NCBI RefSeq assembly: GCF_005047635.1
Contig: NZ_SUKC01000004.1
Location: forward strand, 62,001 to 126,000
DNA length: 64,000 nucleotides
From: Arthrobacter sp. CAU 1506
GTDB lineage: Bacteria; Actinomycetota; Actinomycetes; Actinomycetales; Micrococcaceae
Direction: 5' to 3'
Shown here: piece by piece, positions 23,110 to 32,865 of the stretch
How positions within the stretch are numbered: position 1 is the stretch's first letter
How the letters are laid out: every line of letters starts with the position of its first letter
Notes under the pieces: generated by a model
Told to the model about the DNA's origin: nothing
Database searches by the model: none
What the model saw: only the letters and a program-made list of their open reading frames with translations
Position numbers and translations under genes: made by a program

Positions 23110-24030
23110 TTAGCGCCGCGGTGCACCCACGGCGTCACACATCACATTTGTGACATCGGCGCTGTTGGTGAAGCGGTCGCCGGCGAACAGCCGCACCTGC
23201 TCCACCGCCTGGTAGATGAGCATTTCCAAGCCATGCACCACCGAGCCGCCCTGTGCCCGCCAGGCGGCGGCCAGCTCGCTGGGCCAAGGATCATAGGCCA
23301 CGTCCAGCAGCACGCTGCCGGCGCGGTCCGCTCCTGTCTGGGCCGCCAATTCGGCAGCCAAGGAGTCAGCGGAGTTCGGCGGCAGGGTGCAGACCACCGT
23401 TCCGGCCGTTCGCACGGCGGACGGCGCCTGGTCCCAGCCGGCAACATGGAGCGGGAGCCCAAGCTCCCGGGCGATCTCCTGCACGTTGCCCGACTTCGCC
23501 GGGTCCCGCAGGCACAGGATGACGCCGGAGGGTTTCAGCTCCGCCAGCGCGGCAGCAGCAGCGGCGGCCGTGCCGCCGCCACCCAGAATGACTGCCGGCT
23601 GGCCCTCCCGCGCTCCGCCGTGGCGCAGCGCGCCGACGATCCCGGCCACGTCCGTGTTGTGGCCGGTCAGCGTTACCCGTCCCTCGTCGTCGTACTCGGG
23701 AACCACGGTGTTGAGCACGCCGAGCAGATCCACCAGCGGGCTGGTGCGGTCCATCTCGGCGACCATCGCGGCCTTCAGCGGCATGGTCACCGACAGCCCC
23801 GCCCAGCCCCGTTCGCTGCGCAGGGTCCGGACGAACTGCGGCAGCTGGTCCACGGTCACGTCGATGGCCCGGTAGCTGCAGTCGAAGCCGATTAGCTCAT
23901 ACGCGGCACGGTGCAGCGCGGGCGACCGGGAATGGCCGATCGGATGCCCGAGCACTGCGGCCTGGTACTGATAGGCAGCCGGCAGCACGCCCTCAGCCAC
24001 GCCGTCGGCAGGACCGGCGATCAACTGCAC
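23110..24030 (-). CDS. aroE: Shikimate dehydrogenase
   Basis: NADPH-dependent reduction of 3-dehydroshikimate. The substrate motif [18 protein letters not shown] lies near the N-terminus, with the catalytic Lys/Asp in TMPLKAA and [13 protein letters not shown], then the nucleotide loop [12 protein letters not shown]. The start is uncertain: I use GTG 24030 (preceded by AAGAAGG), while an ATG at 24057 and a GTG at 24000 are possible. It overlaps mltG by about 10 bases and precedes aroC by 32. Confidence 0.93.
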   Translation of the reverse strand: MQLIAGPADGVAEGVLPAAYQYQAAVLGHPIGHSRSPALHRAAYELIGFDCSYRAIDVTVDQLPQFVRTLRSERGWAGLSVTMPLKAAMVAEMDRTSPLVDLLGVLNTVVPEYDDEGRVTLTGHNTDVAGIVGALRHGGAREGQPAVILGGGGTAAAAAAALAELKPSGVILCLRDPAKSGNVQEIARELGLPLHVAGWDQAPSAVRTAGTVVCTLPPNSADSLAAELAAQTGADRAGSVLLDVAYDPWPSELAAAWRAQGGSVVHGLEMLIYQAVEQVRLFAGDRFTNSADVTNVMCDAVGAPRR

Positions 24031-25679
24031 CGGCCTTCTTTCTGCGTGCTGCACCACTGCTGGTATTCCTTGGTGTACGCGTTGTGCTGTTCCAGCGTCT
24101 CCGCGAACTTGGTCTCACCGGTGTCCAGGTTGACCGTCACCCAGTAGTAGTAGGGCACGTCGGCCGGGCTGGCGGCCGCGTCGATGGCCGGTCCGCCGGG
24201 TGAATTGATCGGTCCCGCAGGCAGCCCGGTGTGCGCGTACGTGTTGTACGGGTTCGACTTATCCGCTTTTTCCTCGGGCGTGATGTCGTAGCCCTTGCGC
24301 CCCAGCCCATAGGTCACCGTGGCGTCCGACTGGATCAGGCCGTTGGTCTCGGTGTTGTCCGGCTTCAGCCGGTTCTGGATCGCGCCGGCTACCGTCGCGT
24401 AGTCGGCTTCGCCCGCCTCGGCTTCAATGATGCTGGCGATGGTCAGCACCCGGAACTGCTCTTGCGGGTCGGAGATACCGTCCTTGGTCAGCCGATCCAC
24501 GGTGTTGCCCACCAGTTCGGTGAGGATGTCCTTGGCGCTGGTCTCCAGCGGCCAGCGGTACTCGCCCGGGAAGAGGTAGCCTTCCAGGTTGCGGGCTTCC
24601 TTCGGCAATCCGAACTGCTGCGGGTCCTTGGCGAGCTCGGCGAACTCGGACGCCGGAATGTTGGTGCCTTCGCTCAGGGCCGCGAAGACCTCTTCTTCGC
24701 GCCAGGTGCGGTTGATCGCGGCGTAGGAGACCTTCTCCCCCACGTCTTCCAGCAGGATGGCGGCGGCGTCCGCGGCTGGCAGCTTGTACTGCATCTGGTA
24801 CTCGCCCGGCTGCACCTCGCGGCCGTCCGCCTGGCTGGCCAGTTCACCCAGGAAAATCTCGCTGTTGGAGATGATGTCCTGCTCCACCAGCGCACCGGCG
24901 ATCACCAGCGGGCCGGCGCCCTCTTGAACGGTGAAAGTCACCTGTCCCTCGCCGGGGCCGGCGTAGTCTTCAGGGCCGCCGCCCATGCCCAGCAGGTTCT
25001 GCAGGAACAGCACCACGCCGACCAGGCCTGCGGCGAAGACCGCGAAAACCACCAGCATGATGGTGTTGCGCCGGCGGCGGGCGCGTTTCTTGGTGCGGAC
25101 CGGGCGCTTCCGGCCAGCGGCAGGCTCGTCCTCGAAAAAGTCCAGCCGGCCGTCGTGGTAGACCTGGCCATCGTCGGCGTAGCCTTGGTTCGCGTCCGCG
25201 TAGCCGTGATCCGCCGCGGCGTAGCCCCGGTTATCCGCGTAGCTGTGGGCGTCGTCCGCCGCTTCCCAGCCGCGGTCAGTGGTGCCGGCGGCGTAGTGTG
25301 CGTCCTCTGCCGCAGTATCGGCGGCGTAGTCTGCCTGCGGCTCTGCCTCGGGTGCTGATTCCGGCCGAGGACGACGGCGGTGCTCACCGGGAGCGGGTAC
25401 GTGGTGTTGGACGACGGTGGCTGGCTCCGGGTCGTTCCAGTCGGCGACCGGTTCGTCCGCTGCGGCTGCCTGAGCTGAGGCTGCGTCAGCTGGTTGCGCT
25501 GCAGCCGGCTGGCCGGCCGGATCGGGCCAGGCCTCCTCCGCCGGCTCCTCCCACTCGGGCACCGCGTCGTCGTCCCAGTAGGGCGGAACGGTGTCGTCAA
25601 AGCGCGGATCAGCGGCCTGGCGTCCGCGTGCGGCCCGCCGGGAAGGGAGATTGGTCCAGTCGTCGGGGTGCTTGCTCAC
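24021..25679 (-). CDS. mltG: Endolytic peptidoglycan transglycosylase MltG (YceG-like)
   Basis: Membrane-bound enzyme that cuts nascent glycan strands and is thought to set their length. The first 200 residues are cytoplasmic and disordered, rich in Asp/Ala/Tyr with GYADAN/GYADDG-like repeats. A basic stretch (KKRARRRRN) and one membrane helix follow (about 206-226, IMLVVFAVFAAGLVGVVLFL), then a LysM-like region and the YceG catalytic domain. The catalytic Glu lies in IASIIEAEAGEADY (about 416). The GTG start overlaps ruvX (GTGA). The long N-terminal tail is typical of actinobacteria. Confidence 0.94.
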   Translation of the reverse strand: MSKHPDDWTNLPSRRAARGRQAADPRFDDTVPPYWDDDAVPEWEEPAEEAWPDPAGQPAAAQPADAASAQAAAADEPVADWNDPEPATVVQHHVPAPGEHRRRPRPESAPEAEPQADYAADTAAEDAHYAAGTTDRGWEAADDAHSYADNRGYAAADHGYADANQGYADDGQVYHDGRLDFFEDEPAAGRKRPVRTKKRARRRRNTIMLVVFAVFAAGLVGVVLFLQNLLGMGGGPEDYAGPGEGQVTFTVQEGAGPLVIAGALVEQDIISNSEIFLGELASQADGREVQPGEYQMQYKLPAADAAAILLEDVGEKVSYAAINRTWREEEVFAALSEGTNIPASEFAELAKDPQQFGLPKEARNLEGYLFPGEYRWPLETSAKDILTELVGNTVDRLTKDGISDPQEQFRVLTIASIIEAEAGEADYATVAGAIQNRLKPDNTETNGLIQSDATVTYGLGRKGYDITPEEKADKSNPYNTYAHTGLPAGPINSPGGPAIDAAASPADVPYYYWVTVNLDTGETKFAETLEQHNAYTKEYQQWCSTQKEGRCS

Positions 25680-26248
25680 GTTCCCGGGTCCCCGCTTCGG
25701 TCATGTCCGTGCGTAATCGTCGGCTCCTCATGGCTGGCGTCCGGCGCTGGTCGGCCGGCGGGTGGTGCGACAGGTGTCCCCACGTCCTGTCCTTGGGCCC
25801 GTTGCATGTCGATAGCCTGCTGCAGGATACCTACGGCAGCTACCTGATCAACCACTTTACGATGTTGACGCGTATCCATGCCAGCATCGCGCAGTCCCCG
25901 GTGCGCCGCCACGGTGGTCAACCGTTCATCGATCAGGTTGACGCTGGCCTCGGAACCTGCGGCGGCCAGCGCTGCGGCAAGCTTGCGGGCGTAGCTGCGG
26001 GCCATCTCGGTGGAGGCTGAGTCGCCGCCGGACAGCGTGCGCGGCAGCCCGACGAAAACCTGCACGGTGCCCCGCTCGGCGGCCTCGCGCACCAGCACCC
26101 TGATGTCGCTGTCCTTCTTGGCGTCGCGCTTCAGGGTGCGTACCGGCGTGGCCAGGATCCCGTCCGGGTCGCAGCTGGCCACGCCGACGCGCACCGCTCC
26201 GACGTCGACACCGAGTTTGGTGCCGCGCGGATAGCCGGTGGAAGACAC
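25676..26248 (-). CDS. ruvX: Putative pre-16S rRNA nuclease / Holliday junction resolvase YqgF
   Basis: RNase H-fold nuclease of the YqgF family, linked to 16S rRNA 5' processing and annotated earlier as a Holliday junction resolvase. The 190 residues have the N-terminal Asp motif LGVDVGAVRVGVA, the central VFVGLPRTLSG and a C-terminal LIDERLTTVAAHRGL with acidic residues. A Pro-rich C-terminal tail (about 160-190) goes beyond the normal end. It lies 12 bases after alaS, as commonly seen. Confidence 0.93.
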   Translation of the reverse strand: MSSTGYPRGTKLGVDVGAVRVGVASCDPDGILATPVRTLKRDAKKDSDIRVLVREAAERGTVQVFVGLPRTLSGGDSASTEMARSYARKLAAALAAAGSEASVNLIDERLTTVAAHRGLRDAGMDTRQHRKVVDQVAAVGILQQAIDMQRAQGQDVGTPVAPPAGRPAPDASHEEPTITHGHDRSGDPGT

Positions 26249-26260
26249 GCTGCCGGGCCC

Positions 26261-28939
26261 CTAGCGGTTCGCGACCGCGGCAGTCACGGCGGCCAGTGCT
26301 TCGTCGATCTTGGCCGGGTCGGACCCGCCGCCCTGGGCCACGTCGTCCTTGCCGCCGCCGCCGCCACCGAGCACGCCGGCAGCGGTCTTGACCAGCGCGC
26401 CGGCCTTCACTCCGGCGGCGCGGGCGGCCTCGTTGGTCGCCACCAGGATCAGCGGGCGGCCGTTGGCGACGCCGGTCATCGCCACGGTCACCGGCTCCGA
26501 GCCCAGCCGGGTGCGCAGGTCCAGGGCCAGGTTGCGCAGGTCGTCGGCACCGTTGAGGTCACCGACGTTGTGCGCCAGCAAGCGGATGCCGGCCACGTCC
26601 TGCGCCTGGGCGACCAGCGAGGCGGCGGAGGCTGCCAGCTGTTCCTTGCGCAGCTTGTCCAGCTCCTTCTCCACGGACTTCAGCTTGGCCAGGGTGGCGG
26701 CAATCCGCTCGGGCAGCTGGGCGCCGGGGACCTTGAGCATCTCGGACAGCTCGGTCACCAGCGCGCGCTCGGCGGCCATGTGGCGGAAGGCTTCCATGCC
26801 CACGAAGGCTTCCACGCGGCGGTTGCCCGAGCCCACCGAGGCCTCGCCCAGCAGGGTCAGCGAACCGATCTGCGAGGTGGCCTCCACGTGGGTGCCGCCG
26901 CAGAGCTCCCGGGACCAGGCGCCGTCGATCTCCACCACGCGCACGGTGTCCCCGTAGGCCTCGCCGAAGAGCGCCATGGCGCCCAGCTCGCGGGCCTGGG
27001 CCAGCGGCATCACGCGGGTCTGTACCTCGAAGTTGTTGCGGATAGCCAGGTTGGAGACCTCTTCGACCTCCGACTTGGCGGCGTCGGAGAGGCCTTCGCC
27101 CCAGGAGAAGTCGAAGCGGAGGTAGCCGGCCTTGTTGAACGAACCGCGCTGCAGCGCCTCCGGGCCGAGGATCTGGTGCAGGGCCGCGTGGATGATGTGG
27201 GTACCGGAGTGGGCCTGCTCGCCGGCGTGGCGGCGCTGGGCGTCCACGGCGGCCTGGACGGTGGCGCCGGCGGGCAGTTCGCCTTCGCGGACCACGGCCT
27301 TGTGCACGCTCAGGCCCTTGACCGGCTTCTGCACGTCCAGCACCTCGACCACGAATCCGTCGCCGGTGATCAGTCCGACGTCGGCTGCCTGGCCGCCGGC
27401 CTCGGCGTAGAACGGGGTGGCGTCGAGCACCAGCTCGATTTCCTCGCCCTGACCGGCGAAACCGCGCACTTCGCCGCCGCGGACGATGCCGCGCACGGTG
27501 GACTCGGTGTTCAGCTCGTCATAGCCGGTGAAAACGGTTTCGCCCTCGGCCAGCATCTCGCGGAAGACGGTCACGTCGGCGTGGCCCAGCTTTTTGCCGC
27601 GGGCATCGGCCTGGGCACGCTGGCGCTGTTCGGACATCAAAGTGCGGAAGCCGGCCTCGTCCACCTGCAGGCCCGCTTCTTCGGCCATTTCCAGCGTCAG
27701 GTCGATCGGGAAGCCGTAGGTGTCGTGCAGCGTGAAGGCGTCCTCACCGGAAATCGGCTTCGAGGCAGCCTTCGATTCCTTGACGGCCTCTTCCAACCGG
27801 GCGGTGCCGGAGGCGATGGTGCGCAGGAAGGCCTTTTCTTCGGCGTAGGCAATCCGGCTGATCCGCTCGAAGTCGTCGGCCACCACCGGGTAGGTACCCT
27901 TCATGGCGTCGCGGGAGACCGGCAGCAGCTCGGGCAGGCAGGCGTTTTCCACGCCCAGCAGGCGCATGGCGCGCACCGCACGGCGGATCAGGCGGCGCAG
28001 CACGTAGCCGCGGCCCTCGTTGGAGGGGGTCACGCCGTCGGAAATCAGCATCAGCGCGGAACGGATGTGGTCGGCGACCACGCGCAGCCGCACGTCGTCC
28101 GCGTGGTGCGGGTCGTCGTCGGACTCGGCGCTGGTGTATTCCTTGCCGGAGATCTCCGCGGCCTTGTCCAGCACGGGACGGACCTGGTCCGTCTCGTACA
28201 TGTTCTCCACGCCCTGCAGGATCATCGCGAGGCGTTCCATGCCCAGGCCGGTGTCGATATTCTTCTGCGGCAGCTCGCCCAGGATTTCGAAGTCTTCCTT
28301 GCCGATGCCGGCGCCACGCTGGTACTGCATGAAGACCAGGTTCCAGATTTCGATGTAGCGGGTCTCGTCGGCGATCGGGCCGCCTTCGATACCGTACTCG
28401 GGGCCGCGGTCGTAGAAGATTTCCGAGCACGGACCGGCGGGGCCGGGTTGGCCGGTGGACCAGTAGTTGTCCTTCTTGCCGGACTTCTGGATCCGGTCGA
28501 CCGGCACACCCACCTGGTCGCGCCAGATGGCGAGGGCTTCCTCGTCCTCTTCGTAGACGGTGGTCCAGAGCTTCTCCGGCGGCAGACCGTAGCCGCCCTG
28601 CTCCACCGGGCTGGTCAGCAGTTCCCAGGCCATCGCGATGGCCTGTTCCTTGAAGTAGTCGCCAAAGGAGAAGTTGCCGCACATCTGGAAGAACGTGCCG
28701 TGCCGGACCGTCTTGCCGACCTCTTCGATGTCAGCGGTGCGGATGCACTTCTGCACGCTGGTGGCCCGCGGGTACGGCGGCGTCTCGCGGGCGGTCAGGT
28801 AGGGGATGAACGGCACCATGCCGGCCACGGTGAACAGCAGCGAAGGATCCGGCGACACCAGGGACGCCGAGGGGACCACGGCATGGCCCTTTTTCTCGAA
28901 GAAGTCGAGCCAGCGGCGGACAATCTCGTGGGATTTCAT
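26261..28939 (-). CDS. alaS: Alanine-tRNA ligase
   Basis: Charges tRNA-Ala and edits mischarged Ser and Gly. The 892 residues are in the family order: class II catalytic core (SHEIVRRWLDFFEKKGH at the start, GLGMERLAMILQG at about 230), the editing domain with HSGTHIIHAAL (about 577) and CGGTHV (about 677), then the C-Ala domain (about 745-892) with the glycine-rich GVLGGGGGGKDDVAQGGG. It is first of the run alaS-ruvX-mltG-aroE-aroC-aroK-aroB, all closely spaced. Confidence 0.98.
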   Translation of the reverse strand: MKSHEIVRRWLDFFEKKGHAVVPSASLVSPDPSLLFTVAGMVPFIPYLTARETPPYPRATSVQKCIRTADIEEVGKTVRHGTFFQMCGNFSFGDYFKEQAIAMAWELLTSPVEQGGYGLPPEKLWTTVYEEDEEALAIWRDQVGVPVDRIQKSGKKDNYWSTGQPGPAGPCSEIFYDRGPEYGIEGGPIADETRYIEIWNLVFMQYQRGAGIGKEDFEILGELPQKNIDTGLGMERLAMILQGVENMYETDQVRPVLDKAAEISGKEYTSAESDDDPHHADDVRLRVVADHIRSALMLISDGVTPSNEGRGYVLRRLIRRAVRAMRLLGVENACLPELLPVSRDAMKGTYPVVADDFERISRIAYAEEKAFLRTIASGTARLEEAVKESKAASKPISGEDAFTLHDTYGFPIDLTLEMAEEAGLQVDEAGFRTLMSEQRQRAQADARGKKLGHADVTVFREMLAEGETVFTGYDELNTESTVRGIVRGGEVRGFAGQGEEIELVLDATPFYAEAGGQAADVGLITGDGFVVEVLDVQKPVKGLSVHKAVVREGELPAGATVQAAVDAQRRHAGEQAHSGTHIIHAALHQILGPEALQRGSFNKAGYLRFDFSWGEGLSDAAKSEVEEVSNLAIRNNFEVQTRVMPLAQARELGAMALFGEAYGDTVRVVEIDGAWSRELCGGTHVEATSQIGSLTLLGEASVGSGNRRVEAFVGMEAFRHMAAERALVTELSEMLKVPGAQLPERIAATLAKLKSVEKELDKLRKEQLAASAASLVAQAQDVAGIRLLAHNVGDLNGADDLRNLALDLRTRLGSEPVTVAMTGVANGRPLILVATNEAARAAGVKAGALVKTAAGVLGGGGGGKDDVAQGGGSDPAKIDEALAAVTAAVANR

Positions 28940-29014
28940 GGTGCCTGTGTCTTACCTTCCAGGGTACAAACGGCCCGTGCAGGCCGGGGCTTGGCGTGAA
29001 TGCCGTGAAAAAAC

Positions 29015-29248
29015 TTAGCGCGTGCGGACGTCGTCTGCGGAATCGATGCCCAGGGCCAGGCGCAGGTCGCTTTCGCGTTCCTGCATGCCGTCCCGGACCG
29101 CGTCGGCAAAGTTGGCCACCGAATCGGCCACCTGTGCCAGGGCGCGGTTCAGTCCAACCGGTCCCAGCGCCTCGCGCGTCTGGGAGACCTTGCGGACCGC
29201 CAGCACGCCGATCGCCACTCCGGCGGCCATCCAGATCATTCGCTTCAT
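29015..29248 (-). CDS. Small conserved protein with N-terminal membrane helix (DUF6167-like)
   Basis: A 77-residue protein of unknown function found between DUF948 and alaS genes in related actinobacteria. MKRMIWMAAGVAIGVLAVRK is a signal anchor. The rest is an amphipathic helical stretch (LNRALAQVADSVANFADAVRDG) that may pack with its neighbour. It starts 18 bases after the DUF948 gene and ends 75 bases before alaS. I assign the family from position and size. Confidence 0.8.
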   Translation of the reverse strand: MKRMIWMAAGVAIGVLAVRKVSQTREALGPVGLNRALAQVADSVANFADAVRDGMQERESDLRLALGIDSADDVRTR

Positions 29249-29266
29249 GTCGGTTCCTCTCGCGGA

Positions 29267-29650
29267 TTAGCGGCCGCGGCGGCGCTTGCCCTCGGGCGCG
29301 CCCTTGCCGGCGGAGTTGAAGGCGCTGCGCACGCCGTAGGAGAAGGCTGCCACCTTGATCAGCGGCGAGCCGAGGGTCGCGGAGAGCAGCGAGGTGAGGG
29401 CGGAAACGTTGGCCGAAGCGTCCGAGACGTTGTTGGAGATGCCGTCGACCTTTTTCAACTGTTCGTTGGTGGTGCTGACGGTGGTCGTGACCTCGCCAAT
29501 CAACGGGGTGGTGCCGTCGCTGAGCTCGCGGATGGCCTGGCGCAGTTCATCAAACACTTTGCCGAGCTTCCACACCGGGATGGCCAGCAGGGCCACCAGC
29601 ACCGCGAACACGCCCGCGGCGATCAGACCGGCGATATCTCCACCTGACAT
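29267..29650 (-). CDS. DUF948 domain membrane protein
   Basis: A 127-residue protein with one N-terminal membrane helix (about 9-28, LIAAGVFAVLVALLAIPVWK) followed by a coiled-coil-like helix region (about 30-95) rich in Thr/Asn/Ser, and a basic C-terminus (GKRRRGR). DUF948 proteins resemble general stress and methyl-accepting-like helical proteins. Function is unknown. It forms a pair with the following small membrane protein upstream of alaS. Confidence 0.85.
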   Translation of the reverse strand: MSGGDIAGLIAAGVFAVLVALLAIPVWKLGKVFDELRQAIRELSDGTTPLIGEVTTTVSTTNEQLKKVDGISNNVSDASANVSALTSLLSATLGSPLIKVAAFSYGVRSAFNSAGKGAPEGKRRRGR

Positions 29651-29796
29651 AGGTTCAAACGCTCCTCTTGTTGGTTGACGGCGTAACTCCGGTCCGCGCG
29701 CAGCGCAAGGATGCCGTGTGCTGCGGGGGGCCGGCTAACGACGGCGGGGCGCACCTTGTGCAGGCACCTTCCCGCCACTGAACAACACCTTACCTA

Positions 29797-29832
29797 CTGA
29801 ACAGCCCGCGGCCGATGCCGCGGGCTGTTCAG
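29797..29832 (-). terminator. Terminator hairpin 1 after rpsD
   Basis: A perfect 16-base stem (CTGAACAGCCCGCGGC and complement) with a CGAT loop, about 70 bases past the rpsD stop, between rpsD and the DUF948 gene. Confidence 0.8.
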
Positions 29833-29834
29833 CG

Positions 29835-29856
29835 CTGCCTCCACGCACGGAGGCAG
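29835..29856 (-). terminator. Hairpin 2 after rpsD
   Basis: An 8-base stem (CTGCCTCC / GGAGGCAG) with a 6-base loop, directly next to the larger hairpin and nearer the rpsD stop. The two together probably end the rpsD message. Confidence 0.55.
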
Positions 29857-29904
29857 CATCTCGCAAAGGTACTTCCGGGATGTTCAGGCCCCGGAACTAC
29901 TTAT

Positions 29905-30531
29905 TTAGCGAGCGTAGTATTCGACCACCAGCTGCTCTTCGCAGGTCACGGGAACCTCGGAGCGCTTGGGGCGGCGGACCAGGCGGGCCTGCAGCTTCTC
30001 CAAAGCAACATCGAGGTACGCCGGAACGTTGGGGAGCACGTCGCGGTGAGCGCCGGCAGCTGCCACCTGGAACGGGGGCATCTTTTCGGAGCGCTCGTGC
30101 ACGTGGATCAGCTGGCCTTCGGAAACGCGGAAGGACGGACGGTCCACGCGCTTGCCGTTGACCATGATGTGGCGGTGCACCACGAGCTGGCGGGCCTGGG
30201 CGATGGTGCGGGCGAAGCCGGCACGCAGCACCAGGGCGTCAAGACGCATTTCCAGCAGCTCGATCAGGTTTTCACCGGTCAGACCGGCGGTGTTGCGGGC
30301 TTCCTCGAAGACACGGGTCATCTGTGCTTCGCGGATGCCGTACTGGGCACGCAGACGCTGCTTCTCGCGCAGACGAACGGCGTAGTCACTGTCCTGCTTG
30401 CGGCGGGCGCGTCCGTGCTGGCCGGGGCCGTACGGACGACGCTCCATGTACTTCTCAGCCTTGGGCGTCAGGGCAATGCCAAGGGCACGCGAAATGCGGA
30501 CCTTGCGGCGGGCTCGTGTGTTGTTAGCCAC
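29905..30531 (-). CDS. rpsD: 30S ribosomal protein S4
   Basis: Primary 16S rRNA-binding protein at the 5' domain and part of the decoding-site ribosome. The 208 residues include RRPYGPGQHGRARRK and the S4 RNA-binding domain (about 95-160, LEMRLDALVLRAGFARTIAQ and HIMVNGKRVDRPSF). There is only one Cys, near the C-terminus, so this is the zinc-free form. In actinobacteria rpsD lies near alaS rather than in the alpha operon, as here. The start is GTG with GGAAGGAC upstream. Confidence 0.97.
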   Translation of the reverse strand: MANNTRARRKVRISRALGIALTPKAEKYMERRPYGPGQHGRARRKQDSDYAVRLREKQRLRAQYGIREAQMTRVFEEARNTAGLTGENLIELLEMRLDALVLRAGFARTIAQARQLVVHRHIMVNGKRVDRPSFRVSEGQLIHVHERSEKMPPFQVAAAGAHRDVLPNVPAYLDVALEKLQARLVRRPKRSEVPVTCEEQLVVEYYAR

Positions 30532-30717
30532 GATGTCCTTCCAGTTATGTGCGGTGTAATGGTTTGCTGGCCTCCAAGTCCCGGAGAGCGTTGGTCAACC
30601 GCTACCTTCAGCTACAGTCCGTCCGGGCACACGCCTCTCCCCTTCGCTGAACGGCCTCAGTCGGCTGGACTACTCGTGGGATCGACGGCGCAAGAACGGC
30701 TTGCCAGTCAGCCAACC

Positions 30718-30723
30718 ATTCTA
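30718..30723 (-). promoter_or_regulatory. Possible -10 for rpsD
   Basis: TAGAAT on the minus strand, giving a leader of about 180 bases before rpsD. S4 often represses its own translation through a structured leader, so this long leader could serve that purpose, but I did not resolve a fold. No -35 match. Confidence 0.3.
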
Positions 30724-30753
30724 GCATCAGCCGGTCGGGTGCCTTGCCACGTC

Positions 30754-30759
30754 TAGGCT
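30754..30759 (+). promoter_or_regulatory. -10 element for a near-leaderless dtd message
   Basis: TAGGCT lies 6 bases before the dtd ATG, and there is no Shine-Dalgarno sequence between (GGCTGG). Transcription would start at or next to the ATG. Leaderless messages are common in actinobacteria. Confidence 0.45.
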
Positions 30760-30765
30760 GGCTGG

Positions 30766-31218
30766 ATGCGAGCCATTCTCCAGCGCGCGAGCCGCGCCAG
30801 CGTCAGTGTCGACGGCACCGTGGTGGGCGCCCTGCCCGGCCCGGGATTGGTGGTCCTGGTCGGCGCCACGCATTCCGACAGCACCGAGGACGCCGCGGCG
30901 CTGGCGGAGAAGATCTGGCGGCTGCGCATCCTGGACGGCGAACTCTCCTGCGCCGATGCCGGAGCCCCGCTGCTGGTGGTCAGCCAGTTCACCTTGTACG
31001 CCGATACCCGGCGCGGCCGGCGGCCGTCCTGGTCCGCGGCCGCCCCCGGCGAGGTCAGTGAACCGCTGCTGGAACACTTTGTCTCGGCCCTGCGCGGGCT
31101 GGGCGCCCAGGTGGAAACCGGTGTCTTTGGCGCCATGATGGAGGTGGAACTGGTAAATTCCGGCCCGTTCACCATCAGCCTGGATAGCGAGGGCTTCACC
31201 AAGCCACGCCGCAGCTGA
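30766..31218 (+). CDS. dtd: D-aminoacyl-tRNA deacylase
   Basis: Removes D-amino acids (and Gly from tRNA-Ala) that have been joined to tRNA by mistake. The 150 residues have the family signatures [17 protein letters not shown] (about 73-89) and the C-terminal cross-subunit [17 protein letters not shown] region, here [35 protein letters not shown] is the standard start. It is divergent from rpsD and convergent with rarA. Confidence 0.96.
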   Translation: MRAILQRASRASVSVDGTVVGALPGPGLVVLVGATHSDSTEDAAALAEKIWRLRILDGELSCADAGAPLLVVSQFTLYADTRRGRRPSWSAAAPGEVSEPLLEHFVSALRGLGAQVETGVFGAMMEVELVNSGPFTISLDSEGFTKPRRS

Positions 31219-31268
31219 GGCGTGGCTGACGTCCGAAAAGCCCGGCCCCGCCGTTGGAAAAGCCGGGC
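31203..31268. terminator. Two hairpins between convergent dtd and rarA
   Basis: GCCACGCC / GGCGTGGC (31203-31226, 8-base loop) spans the dtd stop codon. GCCCGGC / GCCGGGC (31240-31268, 15-base loop) follows. The second could serve both strands. Neither has a strong T-run. Confidence 0.5.
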
Positions 31269-31292
31269 AGCTGCCGTCAATGCCCGCCGTCG

Positions 31293-32711
31293 TTATGACC
31301 CGCGGATGATCTTGCGCAGCCGGTCCACCCTCGCCGAGATCTCCCGTTCGGCGCCGTTCGTGGTGGGTTCGTAGTAGTTCCGGCCCACCAGGTCGTCCGG
31401 CGCGTACTGCTGGGTGGCGATTCCGTGCGGGGCGTCGTGCGAGTAGACATACCCCTTGCCGTGGCCCATCCCCTTCGCCCCCGCGTAGTGGGAATCGCGC
31501 AGGTGAAGGGGAACCCCCTGGCCGCGGCCTGCCCGGACATCGGCCACCGCGGCGTTGATCGCGTCGTGGCAGGCCGGCGACTTCGGCGCGGTGGCAATGT
31601 GGACCACGGCCTGGGCCAGGACCAGCCGGGCTTCGGGCATGCCGATCAGCTGGACCGCCTGCGCGGCGGCGACGGCGGTCTGCAACGCGGTGGGATCGGC
31701 CATTCCGACGTCTTCGGAGGCGTGCACCATGATCCGGCGGGCCACGAAGCGCGGGTCCTCCCCCGCCTCCAGCATCCGGGCCATGTAGTGCAGCGCGGCG
31801 TCCACGTCGGAGCCGCGCATGGACTTGATGAAGGCACTGGTGATGTCGTAGTGCTGGTCGCCGGCCTTGTCGTAGCGCAGGGCGGCACGGTCCGTGGCGC
31901 GCTCGGCGTGGCTGAGCTCCACCCGAACCGGGGCGCCGTCTTCGCCTTCCCCGCCGGACTCGCCCCAGGCCACACCAGCCGCCGCCTCCAGCGAGGTCAG
32001 GCCGCGGCGGGCGTCGCCGGCGGCCAGCCGGACCAGATGTTCCAGTGCCTCCTCGCTCAGCTCCACACGGCCGGCCAGCCCGCGCTCGTCCTGGACCGCG
32101 CGCACCAGCAACTGCTCAATGTCGTCGGCGGTCAGCGGTTTCAGGGTCAGCAGCAGCGAGCGGGACAGCAGCGGCGAGACCACCGAGAAGGATGGATTCT
32201 CCGTGGTGGCGGCAACCAGCACCACCCAGCGGTTTTCGACGCCCGGCAGCAGCGCGTCCTGCTGTGCCTTATTGAACCGGTGGATCTCGTCCAGGAACAG
32301 CACGGTGGTGGTGCGGTGCAGGTCGCGGGCGGTCAGTGCCTCGTCCATCACGCGGCGCACGTCCTTGACGCCGGCGGTGATCGCGGACAGCTCCACGAAC
32401 TTCCGGCCCGGGCCGCGCGCGATCACGTGCGCCAGCGTGGTCTTTCCGGTGCCGGGCGGACCCCACAGCATGACCGACGACGGTCCCGCCGGTCCGGTGG
32501 CCGCACCGCCGGCCGCCAGCATGCGCAGCGGCGACCCGGGCTGGAGCAGGTGCTGCTGGCCCACCACGTCGTCGAGGGTGCGCGGCCGCATCCGGACCGC
32601 CAGCGGGCTGCGCGGCCGCGAGGAGCCGCCGCCGTCGGCGGTCCAGGAATCCTGGCCACCGCCGTCGTATTCTTCGTCGTCGTCCGCGGCTGCACTGAAC
32701 AAATCACTCAC
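31293..32711 (-). CDS. rarA: Replication-associated recombination protein A (RarA/MgsA AAA ATPase)
   Basis: Clamp-loader-like AAA+ ATPase that acts at stalled forks with SSB. It contains Walker [19 protein letters not shown] (about 95-112), Walker [20 protein letters not shown] (about 145-163) and the C-terminal MgsA tetramerisation domain ([20 protein letters not shown]). I use the GTG at 32711 ([14 protein letters not shown]) as start, 472 residues. The frame reads on to 32831 through non-conserved Pro/Ala-rich sequence. The first 50 residues are acidic and likely disordered. Confidence 0.94.
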   Translation of the reverse strand: MSDLFSAAADDDEEYDGGGQDSWTADGGGSSRPRSPLAVRMRPRTLDDVVGQQHLLQPGSPLRMLAAGGAATGPAGPSSVMLWGPPGTGKTTLAHVIARGPGRKFVELSAITAGVKDVRRVMDEALTARDLHRTTTVLFLDEIHRFNKAQQDALLPGVENRWVVLVAATTENPSFSVVSPLLSRSLLLTLKPLTADDIEQLLVRAVQDERGLAGRVELSEEALEHLVRLAAGDARRGLTSLEAAAGVAWGESGGEGEDGAPVRVELSHAERATDRAALRYDKAGDQHYDITSAFIKSMRGSDVDAALHYMARMLEAGEDPRFVARRIMVHASEDVGMADPTALQTAVAAAQAVQLIGMPEARLVLAQAVVHIATAPKSPACHDAINAAVADVRAGRGQGVPLHLRDSHYAGAKGMGHGKGYVYSHDAPHGIATQQYAPDDLVGRNYYEPTTNGAEREISARVDRLRKIIRGS

Positions 32712-32865
32712 ACCGTCAAGGCTATCCGTTCCGCGGCGCCGTGCTGGCGGCACCCCCCGCGCGGAAGTTCCGGCATCACCCGCGCTCTGCCCTGCCTGAG
32801 CCCCGTTCCCGTCCCCGGGCAAGGCGGGCAACCCTGCTTACAGCGCAGTTACCCGGGCTGGGGTG

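Noticed and set aside
26570-28999. 809-codon plus-strand frame opposite alaS, and 61415-63514 opposite thrS
   Set aside because: Shadow frames of full-length tRNA ligases; no start signal and low-complexity composition.
29750-29900. tRNA or small RNA gene in the rpsD downstream gap
   Set aside because: The structure is explained by two simple hairpins; no cloverleaf or tRNA arms.
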